DNA of 64,000 nucleotides from PALSA-911 sp037442565 (GTDB taxonomy: Bacteria; Pseudomonadota; Alphaproteobacteria; Acetobacterales; Acetobacteraceae), in the NCBI GenBank assembly GCA_037442565.1, contig JBBIQA010000002.1, positions 29,622 through 93,621 on the forward strand, read 5' to 3'. Made by a program: the position numbers and the translations under genes. Within the stretch, counting starts at the first letter, position 1, and the number at the start of each line of letters is the position of its first letter. The notes beneath the pieces were generated by a model that worked only from the letters and a program-made list of their open reading frames with translations, was not told where the DNA came from and ran no database searches. Shown in pieces: positions 8,067 to 19,872 of the stretch.

Positions 8067-8779
8067 TCCGCCCGCTCGATGCGCCGGGTCGCCGCCGATC
8101 CGATCAGCACCAGGGTGCGCATGTCCGCCCGCGCCGGGTGGGCGTCGGCCAACGGAACGATCTCGATGGTTTCATCGGCCCGGCTGACGGCGGTGGCGAA
8201 CACCACCGGCGTCGCCGCCGGCAGGATGTCGCGCAGCAGCGCGAATGCGGCGCCGAGTTGCCAGGGCCGGGCGCGGGAGATCGGATTATACAGCGCAATC
8301 ACAAAACCCGCGCCGGCCGCGGCCTGCAGGCGCCTTGTCACGATATCCCAGGGCTTGAGATTGTCGGACAGCGAAATGGCGCAGAAATCATGCCCGAGCG
8401 GCGCCCCGACCCGCGCCGCCACCGCGAACATGGCGGAGATGCCGGGCATCACCTCCACGTCGATGTCGCGCCACTCCGGCGCGCCCCGCTCGATCGCCTC
8501 GAACACCGCGCTGGCCATGGCAAACACCCCGGTATCGCCGGAGGAAACCACAGCGACGTGCCGCCCGGCGGCGGAGAGTTCCAGCGCGTGCCGTGCGCGG
8601 CTGATTTCCTCGCGGTTGTCGGAGGCATGGCGGATCAGCCCGGGCCGGGGCGGCACCCGGTCGATATAGGGGCCGTAGCCCACCAGATCGGTTGCGAGCA
8701 AAAGCGCCGACGTCGCCTGCGGCGTCTGCATGGCGGGGGCGCCGGGGCCGAGTCCGACCAGGTACAGCTTGCCGCTCAT
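8067..8779 (-). CDS. cobJ: Precorrin-3B C17-methyltransferase, 3' end in gap
   Basis: CobJ methylates C17 and drives ring contraction from precorrin-3B to precorrin-4. The visible 237 residues are nearly the full length. They begin MSGKLYLVGLGPGAPAMQTP and include LVGYGPYIDRV, SSGDTGVFAMASAVFE, VEVMPGISAMFAVAARVGAP and a late ALYNPISRARPWQL segment, all CobJ/CbiH hallmarks. ATG 8779 overlaps the end of cobI by 4 bp. Only the last few residues are lost in the gap. Confidence 0.94.
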
Positions 8780-9507
8780 CGTGGCCGCTGCCGGCCGGGG
8801 ATGAGCACCATGGCGAAATAGGGTGCGGTCGCCTCCGTCATCTCGCTCAGTTTCACGATCCGCTCGCCGGGCATGGTGCCCCGTTCGACATACACCGCCC
8901 GGTCGGCCAGGCCGGCGGCCTGGATCGCGGAGCGGATCTTCGGCAGGTTGCGGCCGACCTTCAGGATCACCGCGGCGTCGCATTGCGCCAGGCGTCCGGC
9001 CAGGCTCGCCTCGTCCAGCGTGCCCGGCAGCACCGACAGCACGTCGTCGCCATGCGTGAACGCCAGGCCGGCCCGGCTCCAGCATCCGCTCATGCCCGTC
9101 ACGCCCGGCACGGTTTCGTTGCGATAGGAACCTTCCAGCCGGTCGAACAGATACATCGCCGAACCGTAGAAGAACGGATCGCCTTCGCACAGCAGCGCCA
9201 CGTCGCGCCCGGCGTCCAGATGCCGGGCGATCTCGGCCGCGCTGGCTTCGTAGAACGCGCCAAGTTCGGCGATGTAGCGCGGATCGTCGACGGCGATTTC
9301 GGTGGTGTAGGGATATTCGAACCGAAGCTCGATGGCGCCGGGTCGGACATGCGCCCCGGCTATGCTGCGGGCGTGCCCCACACGGCCCCGCTTGGCGAAG
9401 AACGCCACCACCGGGGCCGCGCCGATGATGCGCACCGCCTTCAGGGTCAGCAACTCCGGATCCCCTGGTCCCACCCCAATTGTATAGAGCCTACCGGCGG
9501 CCATCAT
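8776..9507 (-). CDS. cobI: Precorrin-2 C20-methyltransferase
   Basis: CobI adds the C20 methyl to precorrin-2, giving precorrin-3A, the committed corrin step. The 243-residue tetrapyrrole methylase has YTIGVGPGDPELLTLKAVR at the N terminus, CEGDPFFYGSAMYL and VPGVTGMSGCWSRAG. The start is one of two adjacent ATG codons (9507 or 9504); the cobH stop overlaps the first. It is part of the overlapping cobG-cobH-cobI-cobJ chain. Confidence 0.94.
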   Translation of the reverse strand: MMAAGRLYTIGVGPGDPELLTLKAVRIIGAAPVVAFFAKRGRVGHARSIAGAHVRPGAIELRFEYPYTTEIAVDDPRYIAELGAFYEASAAEIARHLDAGRDVALLCEGDPFFYGSAMYLFDRLEGSYRNETVPGVTGMSGCWSRAGLAFTHGDDVLSVLPGTLDEASLAGRLAQCDAAVILKVGRNLPKIRSAIQAAGLADRAVYVERGTMPGERIVKLSEMTEATAPYFAMVLIPGRQRPR

Positions 9508-10130
9508 TCGGCCTCGCTCGCCAGTGCATTCACCGCCGCGGCCGCCATCGCGCTGCCGCCCTTGCGCCCGGCCACGATCAGGCAGGGCACGCGGCCGTCC
9601 TCCAGCAGTGCCTGTTTGGATTCCGCGGCACCGACGAAGCCCACCGGCATCCCGATGATCGCCGCCGGTGGCCTCGCTCCCGCGTCCAGCAATTCCAGCA
9701 GACGAAACAACGCCGTCGGCGCGTTGCCGATGGCTACCAGCGCGCCGTCCATCCGCTCACCCCATAGATCGAGCGCGGCCGCGGATCGGGTGTTGCCGAT
9801 GCGTGCCGCCAGCGCCGGGGTTTCGGGGGATCGCAGGGTGCAGATCACCTCGTTGCCGGCGGGCAGCCGGGCGCGGGTGATACCGTGCGCAACCATCTGC
9901 GAGTCGCACAGGATCGGCGAGCCTGCCAGCAGCGCGGCCCGCGCGGCGGCGGCGAAGCCGGCACTGAAGCGCAAATCCCGCGCGATCTCCACCATCCCGC
10001 AGGCATGGATCACGCGCACAGCGATCCGGGCCTCGTGCGGCGACAGACCGGACAAATCCGCCTCTGCCCGGATGGTGGCGAACGAGCGCTCGTAGATGGC
10101 GGCGCCGTCGCGGATGTAGTCGCGTGTCAT
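9504..10130 (-). CDS. cobH: Precorrin-8X methylmutase
   Basis: CobH moves the methyl group from C11 to C12 to form hydrogenobyrinic acid. The 208-residue protein contains RVIHACGMVEIA with the conserved catalytic His, LCDSQMVAHGI, and IGNAPTALFRLLELLDAG followed by GMPVGFVGAAESK, the substrate-binding signature. ATG 10130 overlaps the cobG stop by one base (TGATG). The assignment is secure. Confidence 0.95.
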   Translation of the reverse strand: MTRDYIRDGAAIYERSFATIRAEADLSGLSPHEARIAVRVIHACGMVEIARDLRFSAGFAAAARAALLAGSPILCDSQMVAHGITRARLPAGNEVICTLRSPETPALAARIGNTRSAAALDLWGERMDGALVAIGNAPTALFRLLELLDAGARPPAAIIGMPVGFVGAAESKQALLEDGRVPCLIVAGRKGGSAMAAAAVNALASEAE

Positions 10131-11316
10131 CAAGGTTCCATCAGTAGTTTTGCCGCCTCGGCAAGGGTCAGGCCGGTTGCGTCGGGGGCATCGCGGGCTC
10201 GGCCGTTGCGAACCAGGCTGTAGGTGCCGTCCCGGCCCACCAGGGTTCGCGGCGCGGCGGCGGGATGGGCGCAGCCTTTGGCGCAGCCGGATACATGCAC
10301 CGCCGAGGTCAGCGCGATCGCGGCAAGCCATTCCGCGTCGGCGCGGGCGGGAACCGTCCCCGATGCGCATCCGGGCCGTCCGGGGCAGGCGAAGATAAGC
10401 CGTCTCGGGTCGCTCGGATCGGAGATCCACCCCTTCGCCGCGTTGCCCAGCGCGGCGGCCCCGCCGATCGGCACGCCGGTGAGAATGACCGAGCGCCAGG
10501 GGGTAATGCGCAGCGTCCCGTCGCCGAATTGCTCCGAAAGGGCTGCCAGGTCCCGAAGATCCTTCGAGTTCACCTGGCCGAACGGAACCCCCATGCCGAA
10601 ACCGCCGGTTTCTCCGGCAAGGGCCCGAAAGCCGATCCAATCCGGCACGCCCCGAAAATCGGATGGGATTGTCGCAACCAGATCCGATGCCTGGAACAGG
10701 GCAAGCGACCCGCCCGATCGCACGAGCTGGCGCATCCGGCGCAGACCCTCCGACCTGCGAACAAAACCGCGCGCGATGCGCGGCACGGCATCGGCGACCG
10801 CATCGGCGTCGCAGGCGGCGCCAAGCGGCTCGCCGTCGATCCAGATCGCCCATTGCTCGCCGACTGCGCGAACGGCGATGTCGGCGCGGACGGTCCGCAG
10901 GCCGGCGGCGCCGCCGCCATCCACCACGAACAGAAACTTGTCCGGCAGTTCAGCGAGATCACCGGCACCGGCCAGCGCGGCATCCAGCGCACCGGCGATT
11001 TCCGTGGTTTGCGGATGCACCCCGGGGTCGGCACCGGCGAGCGGCGAGACCAACAGGTTGTGCCCGGCCTGCCCGCTGGCGATCCCGGCGGCAACCATCG
11101 CCTCGGCGAAGGAATGCGCCGAAGCCGACGTCAGGCCGCGGATCTGCAGATTGCCGCGGTTGGTCAACCCGATCACGCCGCTGCCATGCCGGCCGGCCGC
11201 ATCGGCAACCACGCGCGCCTCGGCGGCGGACAGCATCGCACGGCGCGGCGGCAAGCGGACCAGCCAGCCGTCGCCGGATTGCATGGGGGTGAACAGGTTC
11301 GGGCACCAGCCTTTGA

Positions 11317-11320
<4 letters not shown>
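10130..11320 (-). CDS. cobG: Precorrin-3B synthase
   Basis: CobG is the oxygen-dependent monooxygenase that makes the C20-hydroxylated gamma-lactone precorrin-3B. The 396-residue protein is sirohaem-nitrite-reductase-like. It has two ferredoxin-like half-domains, GLTNRGNLQIRG near residue 70, and the Cys cluster ACPGRPGC / HVSGCAKGC in the C-terminal third that should carry a [4Fe-4S] cluster. Its presence is the strongest sign that this organism uses the aerobic branch. ATG 11320 overlaps the cobN stop (ATGA). Confidence 0.93.
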
Positions 11321-14380
<3,060 letters not shown>

Positions 14381-14384
14381 GGGA

Positions 14385-15449
14385 TCAGACCGGCTCGGAC
14401 GCCAGGATCGCGGCCTCGATGCCGGCCCGGTCCATGCCGGTCTGGCCGATGACCACCACATGCCCGGCCCGGGCCTCGCCTTCCGCCCAGGGGCGGTCGA
14501 AATGCTGGCGGAAGCGCGTGCCGACGCCCTGCACGGCCAGACGCATCGGCTTTTCCCGTATCGCGGCAAAACCCTTCATGCGCAGAACGCCGTGTGCCTC
14601 GGCGGCCAAAGCCAGCCGGGCGATCAGCGCGTCGGGGGTATCGATTTCGGGCAGAGCGACGACGAAGCTCTCGAAATCGTCGTGCTCATGCGCGCCGTCC
14701 TCGGCGTCGTGGTGCGACGGGCGGGCGGCCAGATCGTCCTCGGCCGCGGCCCCCAGGCCGAGCAGGATCGCGGGGTCGAGCCTGCCCTCGCGCGTCGCGA
14801 GCACCTTCACCGCGCGCGGGATCGCCCGGGCGATCTCGGCCTGAAGGCGGCTGGTCGCGGCGTCGTCCAGCAGGTCGGTCTTATTGAGCAAAATCAGATC
14901 GGCGGCCTGCAACTGGTCCTCGTAGACCTCGGCCAGCGGGTTGTCGTGCTCCAGCGAGGGATCGGCGGCGCGCTGGCGGGCGATGGCCTCCAGATCGTCG
15001 GCGAACCGCCCGGCGGCGACGGCGGGACCGTCCACCACGGCGATCACCCCGTCCACCGTCACCCGGGCGCGAATGCCGGGCCAGTTGAACGCCTTGATCA
15101 GCGGCTTCGGCAAAGCCAGGCCGGATGTCTCTATCAGGATATGCTCGGGCGGGTTGGGGCGGTCGAGCAGCCTCTCCATCGCCGGCAGGAAATCGTCGGC
15201 CACGGTGCAGCACAGGCAGCCATTGGACAGCTCCACGATGTCGTCCTCCTCACAGCCGGCGATGCCGCAGCTGCGCAAGATGTCGCCGTCGATGCCGAGC
15301 GAGCCGAACTCGTTGACGATGATCGCCAGGCGCCGGCCGCCGGCGTTTTCCAGCACGTGGCGCACCAATGTGGTTTTCCCGGCGCCGAGAAAGCCGGTGA
15401 TGATGGTGGCCGGTATCTTGTCCGTGGGGATCTTGCCCGTTTGGGTCAT
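14385..15449 (-). CDS. cobW: CobW family GTP-binding metallochaperone
   Basis: A 354-residue G3E GTPase. It has the P-loop GFLGAGKTT, the metal-binding CxCC motif (SNGCLCCTV) and the guanine-specificity motif LNKTD. A His/Asp/Glu-rich stretch, HHDAEDGAHEHDD (about residue 248-260), resembles metal-chelating linkers. A C-terminal CobW_C domain follows. CobW proteins are thought to deliver Co(II) for corrin synthesis. Position directly ahead of cobN, with only 4 bases between them, fits delivery of cobalt to the chelatase. ATG 15449 overlaps the stop of the DUF1636 gene. Confidence 0.94.
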   Translation of the reverse strand: MTQTGKIPTDKIPATIITGFLGAGKTTLVRHVLENAGGRRLAIIVNEFGSLGIDGDILRSCGIAGCEEDDIVELSNGCLCCTVADDFLPAMERLLDRPNPPEHILIETSGLALPKPLIKAFNWPGIRARVTVDGVIAVVDGPAVAAGRFADDLEAIARQRAADPSLEHDNPLAEVYEDQLQAADLILLNKTDLLDDAATSRLQAEIARAIPRAVKVLATREGRLDPAILLGLGAAAEDDLAARPSHHDAEDGAHEHDDFESFVVALPEIDTPDALIARLALAAEAHGVLRMKGFAAIREKPMRLAVQGVGTRFRQHFDRPWAEGEARAGHVVVIGQTGMDRAGIEAAILASEPV

Positions 15450-15841
15450 GCGCGTGGCTCCGGTGCGGGAAAATCGGGTGCGGGAAAGCGGGCGACGATC
15501 GCGGATTTCAACGAGGCCGGGCGGCGGGAGGGCAGGATCGTGCCGGTCCTGGACGCACCGTAGGACGCGGCATAGGCCAGGATGTCGGCGGCGTCCGCGA
15601 TCGACAGCCCGCCGAGCAGATAGCCCCATTTTCCCGGCATCGAGATCGCCGCGGTGCAGCCGCGCTCGCAGGATGCCAGGCACACGACTTCCCGCAGTTC
15701 GATCGGCGAAGCCCGATCGCCCTCCAGCAGCCGGGCGATTGCCGCGTGCAGATGCGCGCCGGGCGGCGTCGCGCCCTCGGCCAGGGGCTGGCCGGCGCGG
15801 CAGGTCATGCAGATGTGCAGGCAAGGAACGGCTTCGTCCAT
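15446..15841 (-). CDS. DUF1636 metal-binding protein, first gene after riboswitch
   Basis: A 131-residue protein of the DUF1636 type, which resembles thioredoxin-like [2Fe-2S] proteins. Cysteines are arranged as CLHICMTC at the N terminus and CLASCERGC in the middle, followed by a conserved KWGYLLGGL. No signal peptide is seen. The family is often found beside cobW and other cobalamin genes; its biochemical role is not established. It is the first gene behind the cobalamin riboswitch and is coupled to cobW by a 4-bp overlap. ATG 15841 has a GGGGGT at 15845-15850 as a probable ribosome binding site. Confidence 0.85.
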   Translation of the reverse strand: MDEAVPCLHICMTCRAGQPLAEGATPPGAHLHAAIARLLEGDRASPIELREVVCLASCERGCTAAISMPGKWGYLLGGLSIADAADILAYAASYGASRTGTILPSRRPASLKSAIVARFPAPDFPAPEPRA

Positions 15842-16018
15842 CGGACCCCCAACGCGATTCTTCTGCGGCCAACCCAGGTGGATACCGAGGGCGGACACGG
15901 GGGTACTGCACCGCCTCCGGAACAGCGTCCGAAGGCCGACGGACGAACGCGTCGTCGACACCGGGGCACCCCGCCCGGCATCACGGCTGGTCCGGCGATC
16001 TGTGCGATCACCGGGGAT

Positions 16019-16215
16019 GGCAGGTCTCCTGGCTCACGGATTCGGCGTTCACGCGCTTGCGCACGATCACACCTCGCTGCCCGTCGGCCTTCCCGGATAT
16101 ATCCAGTGGCCGTGCGACGGGCTGCTTTCCGCTTACAGTTGCGGGGGCAGCCGCGGCATTGGGGAAACCCCCGCACCGCATTCCCTTTTCACCTTCCGCA
16201 TGGAAGGACCATCTG
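16019..16215 (-). promoter_or_regulatory. Cobalamin (AdoCbl) riboswitch
   Basis: On the minus strand the region reads, in order: a GGTCCTTCC-type P2 segment, AAAAGGGAATGCGGTG, the core box CCCCCGCAACTGTAAGC, GCCACTGG, CCGGGAAGGCC, and finally the B12 box GAGCCAGGAGACCTGCC (16019-16035). These are the conserved blocks of the cobalamin riboswitch in their normal order. It faces the DUF1636-cobW-cobN operon, whose first ATG is 177 bases past the B12 box. I see no T-run terminator in that leader, so control may be translational. ACCCCC at 15899-15904 is complementary to the GGGGGT ribosome binding site at 15845-15850 and could hide it. Confidence 0.95.
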
Positions 16216-16263
16216 GGAATGGGTATTAGCGGTCATGCCCATCATCCGTCAAAGACCTCGCCG

Positions 16264-16782
16264 ATGACCGCCCCGATGACCCATCGCCTGACGCTCGTTC
16301 TGGGCGGCGCCCGGTCCGGCAAAAGCCGTCATGCCGAGGCATTGGTGACGGCCTGTCCGCCGCCCTGGGCCTACATCGCGACGGCCCAGGCCTTCGACGA
16401 CGAGATGCGCGAACGCATCGCCCAACATCGGGCGAGACGTGACGAGGGTTGGCGCACGGTCGAGGCGCCGCTGGACCTCCCCGGTGCGCTGGGGGAAGCC
16501 GGGCACGCGCCGGTGCTGGTCGATTGCCTGACCCTGTGGCTGACCAATCTGATGCTCGGGGAACACGATCTTCCCGCCGCCATCGCCGCGTTCGAGCAGG
16601 CATTGGCCGTCCGCATCGCCCCGACTGTGGTGGTGAGCACCGAGGTCGGCCTCGGCATCGTGCCGGATAACGCCCTGGCGCGCGCGTTCCGCGACCAGGC
16701 CGGCCTGCTGCACCAGCGCATCGCCGCGATCGCCGATCGGGTATGCTTCATGATGGCCGGCTTGCCGCTGGTTCTGAAGTAG
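16264..16782 (+). CDS. cobP: Bifunctional adenosylcobinamide kinase/guanylyltransferase
   Basis: CobP (CobU) phosphorylates adenosylcobinamide and then transfers GMP to it. The 172-residue protein has the P-loop GGARSGKSRHAE and the segment RIAQHRARRDEGW, whose His is the guanylylated residue in the family. LVDCLTLWLTNLML supplies the Walker-B-like part, and VVVSTEVGLGIVPDNALAR is also conserved. ATG 16264 and ATG 16276 are both possible; no strong ribosome binding site distinguishes them. It is divergent from the riboswitch-controlled operon and starts the cobP-cobO-cobQ operon. Confidence 0.94.
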   Translation: MTAPMTHRLTLVLGGARSGKSRHAEALVTACPPPWAYIATAQAFDDEMRERIAQHRARRDEGWRTVEAPLDLPGALGEAGHAPVLVDCLTLWLTNLMLGEHDLPAAIAAFEQALAVRIAPTVVVSTEVGLGIVPDNALARAFRDQAGLLHQRIAAIADRVCFMMAGLPLVLK

Positions 16783-16786
16783 GAAA

Positions 16787-17395
16787 ATGAAGATGGACGA
16801 CCCCGAGGCTCACCACCGCGCCAGGATGCAAAAGCGCAAGGCCGTGCAGGACGCGGAAGTTGCGGAAAAGAAGATCGAGAAAGGCCTGCTGATCGTCCAC
16901 ACCGGCGCCGGCAAGGGCAAATCCACCGCGGCCTTCGGTCTGCTGCTGCGCATGCTCGGGCACGGCCGCAAGGTTGGCGTGGTGCAGTTCATCAAGGGTG
17001 CGTGGTCCACCGGCGAACGCTCGGTTCTTGAACGTTTCCCCGACCTCGTCACCTGGCACACGATGGGCGAGGGCTTCACCTGGGAGACCCAGGACCGCGC
17101 CCGCGACATCGCCGCCTGCCGCCGCGCCTGGGAAAAGACCCTGGAACTGCTGCACCGCGACGACATCGCCCTGCTGCTGCTCGACGAACTGAACATCGCG
17201 CTGCGCTACGACTATCTGTCCGTTGAGGAAGTGCTGGCCGGCCTCGCCACCCGCCCTCCGGGGATGCACGTGGTGATCACCGGCCGCAACGCCCGCCCGG
17301 CGCTGATCGAGGCCGCGGACCTGGTCACCGAGATGCTCGCCACCAAGCACCATTTCGCCGCCGGGGTGAAGGCGCAGCAGGGCATCGAGTTCTGA
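16787..17395 (+). CDS. cobO: Cob(I)yrinic acid a,c-diamide adenosyltransferase
   Basis: CobO (BtuR/CobA type) attaches the 5'-deoxyadenosyl group to Co(I). The 202-residue protein has the P-loop HTGAGKGKSTAAFG, QFIKGAWSTGER, WHTMGEGFTWETQD and LLLDELNIALRYDY, all typical of the family. AGGA at 16783-16786 sits directly against ATG 16787, so the in-frame ATG at 16793 may be the true start. It lies 4 bases after cobP and 2 bases before cobQ. Confidence 0.95.
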   Translation: MKMDDPEAHHRARMQKRKAVQDAEVAEKKIEKGLLIVHTGAGKGKSTAAFGLLLRMLGHGRKVGVVQFIKGAWSTGERSVLERFPDLVTWHTMGEGFTWETQDRARDIAACRRAWEKTLELLHRDDIALLLLDELNIALRYDYLSVEEVLAGLATRPPGMHVVITGRNARPALIEAADLVTEMLATKHHFAAGVKAQQGIEF

Positions 17396-17397
17396 CC

Positions 17398-18870
17398 GTG
17401 CCAGCGTTTCAACCGGGCGCGTTGATGTTCCAGGGCACCGGTTCCAGCGTCGGCAAGTCCGTGCTGGTGGCGGGCCTGTGCCGGGCGTTGCGGTTGCGCG
17501 GGGTGTCGGTTCGCCCGTTCAAGCCGCAGAACATGTCCAACAACGCCGCCGTCACGCCCGATGGCGGCGAGATCGGCCGGGCGCAGGCCTTACAGGCCCG
17601 CGCCTGCGGCGTGGCGCCCAGCGTCGACATGAATCCGGTGCTGCTGAAGCCGCAGAGCGAGATCGGGGCCCAAATCATCGTCCAGGGCCGGGTCTTCGCC
17701 ACCGCGAAGGCGCGCGACTACCAGGCCCTGAAGCCCAGCCTGATGCCGCACGTGCTCGAAAGCTTCGCGCGGCTGAAGGCCGAGGCCGACATCGTCCTGG
17801 TGGAGGGCGCCGGCAGCGCCTCGGAGATTAACCTGCGCGAAAACGACATCGCCAACATGGGCTTTTCCCGGGCCGCCGGCGTGCCGGTGGTGCTGATCGG
17901 CGACATCGACCGCGGCGGCGTGATTGCCAGCCTGGTCGGCACCCAGGCGGTGCTGGATGCAGCCGACGCTGCGCAGATCCAAGGTTTTATTGTCAACAGG
18001 ATGCGCGGCGACGCCTCCTTGTTCGCGCCGGGCATGGCAGCGATCGCGGCGCGCACCGGCTGGCCGGCGCTGGGCCTGGTGCCGTTCTTCGGGCCGCTGC
18101 GGGACCTGCCGGCGGAGGACGCGCAGGACCTCGCCGAGCACGCCGCCCTGCGCCGGCCCGGCGCGCGGCTGCGGATCGCCGTCCCGCTGCTGCCCCGCAT
18201 CGCCAATTTCGACGATCTCGACCCGCTATCCGCCGAACCGGATGTCGATCTGGCGATGGTGCCGCCCGGCTCGCCGCTGCCGGTCTGCGATCTGGTCATT
18301 CTGCCCGGCTCGAAGGCGACCATCGCCGATCTCGCGGCGTTCCGCGCCGAGGGCTGGGACATCGACCTCGCCGCCCATCGCCGGCGCGGCGGCCGCATTT
18401 TTGCGATTTGCGGCGGCTACCAGATGCTGGGCCGGGCCATCGCCGATCCCGCCGGCATCGAGGGGCCGCCGGGCAGCGTCGCCGGGCTGGGATTGCTGGA
18501 TGTGGAGACCGTGCTGACCGGCACCAAGACGCTGGAACCGGTCACGGGCATCGTACTTGCCGACCAAAGCGCCTTCGCCGGCTATGAGATGCATATGGGC
18601 CGCACCTCCGGACCAGCGACGGAGCGTCCCATGCTGAGCCTGTCCGGCGGACGCGCGGACGGCGCGGTCACGGCCGATGGCCGGGTCAGCGGCACGTACG
18701 TCCACGGGCTGTTCGCCGCCGATTCAGCGCGGGCGGGGTTCTTACGCCGCTTCGGCGCGGCTCCCTCCGGCCGCTCGCACGAAGCCGGGATCGACGCCAC
18801 GCTGGACGCCTTCGCCGCGCATCTGGAGGCGCATATCGACATCGACCGGCTGCTCAATATCGCCAGATGA
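17398..18870 (+). CDS. cobQ: Cobyric acid synthase
   Basis: CobQ amidates the b, d, e and g side chains of adenosylcobyrinic acid a,c-diamide. The 490-residue protein has the N-terminal ATPase domain (MFQGTGSSVGKSVLVAGL, KPQNMSNNAAVT) and a C-terminal class I glutaminase domain. The nucleophile Cys is in FAICGGYQMLGRA, and the catalytic His is near GTYVHGLF. YEMHMGRT is also conserved. GTG 17398 follows cobO by 2 bases. The 3' end overlaps the convergent cbiB by 17 bp. Confidence 0.96.
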   Translation: MPAFQPGALMFQGTGSSVGKSVLVAGLCRALRLRGVSVRPFKPQNMSNNAAVTPDGGEIGRAQALQARACGVAPSVDMNPVLLKPQSEIGAQIIVQGRVFATAKARDYQALKPSLMPHVLESFARLKAEADIVLVEGAGSASEINLRENDIANMGFSRAAGVPVVLIGDIDRGGVIASLVGTQAVLDAADAAQIQGFIVNRMRGDASLFAPGMAAIAARTGWPALGLVPFFGPLRDLPAEDAQDLAEHAALRRPGARLRIAVPLLPRIANFDDLDPLSAEPDVDLAMVPPGSPLPVCDLVILPGSKATIADLAAFRAEGWDIDLAAHRRRGGRIFAICGGYQMLGRAIADPAGIEGPPGSVAGLGLLDVETVLTGTKTLEPVTGIVLADQSAFAGYEMHMGRTSGPATERPMLSLSGGRADGAVTADGRVSGTYVHGLFAADSARAGFLRRFGAAPSGRSHEAGIDATLDAFAAHLEAHIDIDRLLNIAR

Positions 18871-19822
18871 ATACTGCGAGAACAAACCATACCACGGCGG
18901 ACTGCACCCAACAGGCGCGCCGGTACAGCCCCAGCGCCCGATGCAGATCGGCCAGGGTGGCGTCCGCCCTGCCGTCGCCCATCCAGCCATCCTCGACACG
19001 CGTGGCGCCATAAACCCGCGGCCCGGCCAGGCGCAGCCCCAGCGCGCCCGCCATGGCCGCCTCCGGCCAGCCGGCATTCGGCGAGCGGTGCTGGCCGGCG
19101 TCGCGCCAAACCGCACGAATGGCCGCCAACGGCGTCGCGTCGCGCTGGAGCGTCGCCGCCAGCACGATCCACACAGCGGCAAGCCGGGAAGCGGGCAGGT
19201 TGATCGCATCGTCCAGCCGGGCGGCCGCCCAGCCGAACGCCTCATGGCGCTTCGTGCGGTGGCCGATCATGCTGTCGGCGGTGTTCACCGCCTTGTAGAA
19301 CACGATCCCGGGCAGCCCGCCGATGCCGCACCACAACGCGGGCGCGACCACGCCGTCGGAGAAATTCTCCGCCAGGCTTTCGATCGCCGCGCGCACCACC
19401 CCGGCTTCGTCGAGGCTCTCCGGATTGCGCCCGACGATCCGCGACACCGCCGCCCGCCCGCCTTCCAGCCCATCCCGCAGCAGCCCGTCGGCCACTTGCC
19501 GCACATGGCTGAACAGGCTGCGCTGGGCCAGCAGGGTGCTGGCCAACACGGCAAGCACCAACACGGCGGCCGGTCGCGTCAGCGCGGCGAAAAACGCGGA
19601 TTGCAGCGCGCAGGCCGGCCCGGCCGTTGCCAGCACCAAAAGGCCAACCGCCACCACGCCCAACCCGCGCCGCGCCGGGGCGGACAGCGCCGGCCGGTTC
19701 AGCTCCCGGTCCAGCCAGCCGATGCCCGCGCCGATCCACACGACAGGATGCCGGACGATGCGGTACAGCCCATCCGGGTAGCCGAACGCCCCCTCGACGA
19801 CGAGCGCGCCGGCGAGCATCAC
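18854..19822 (-). CDS. cbiB: Adenosylcobinamide-phosphate synthase
   Basis: CbiB (CobD in the Pseudomonas naming) attaches (R)-1-amino-2-propanol phosphate to cobyric acid and is an integral membrane protein. The 322-residue sequence has a hydrophobic N terminus, HPVVWIGAGIGWLDRELN, SLAENFSDGVVAPALWCGIGGLPG and YKAVNTADSMIGHR, all strongly conserved. GTG 19822 or ATG 19819 may start it. It diverges from cobC, which makes its substrate, with 50 bases between the starts. Confidence 0.95.
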   Translation of the reverse strand: MMLAGALVVEGAFGYPDGLYRIVRHPVVWIGAGIGWLDRELNRPALSAPARRGLGVVAVGLLVLATAGPACALQSAFFAALTRPAAVLVLAVLASTLLAQRSLFSHVRQVADGLLRDGLEGGRAAVSRIVGRNPESLDEAGVVRAAIESLAENFSDGVVAPALWCGIGGLPGIVFYKAVNTADSMIGHRTKRHEAFGWAAARLDDAINLPASRLAAVWIVLAATLQRDATPLAAIRAVWRDAGQHRSPNAGWPEAAMAGALGLRLAGPRVYGATRVEDGWMGDGRADATLADLHRALGLYRRACWVQSAVVWFVLAVFIWRY

Positions 19823-19872
19823 AAGGGACAGAGGAACGCCCAGAGGAGTGTCGGTGTTGCGAGGGACATGCA

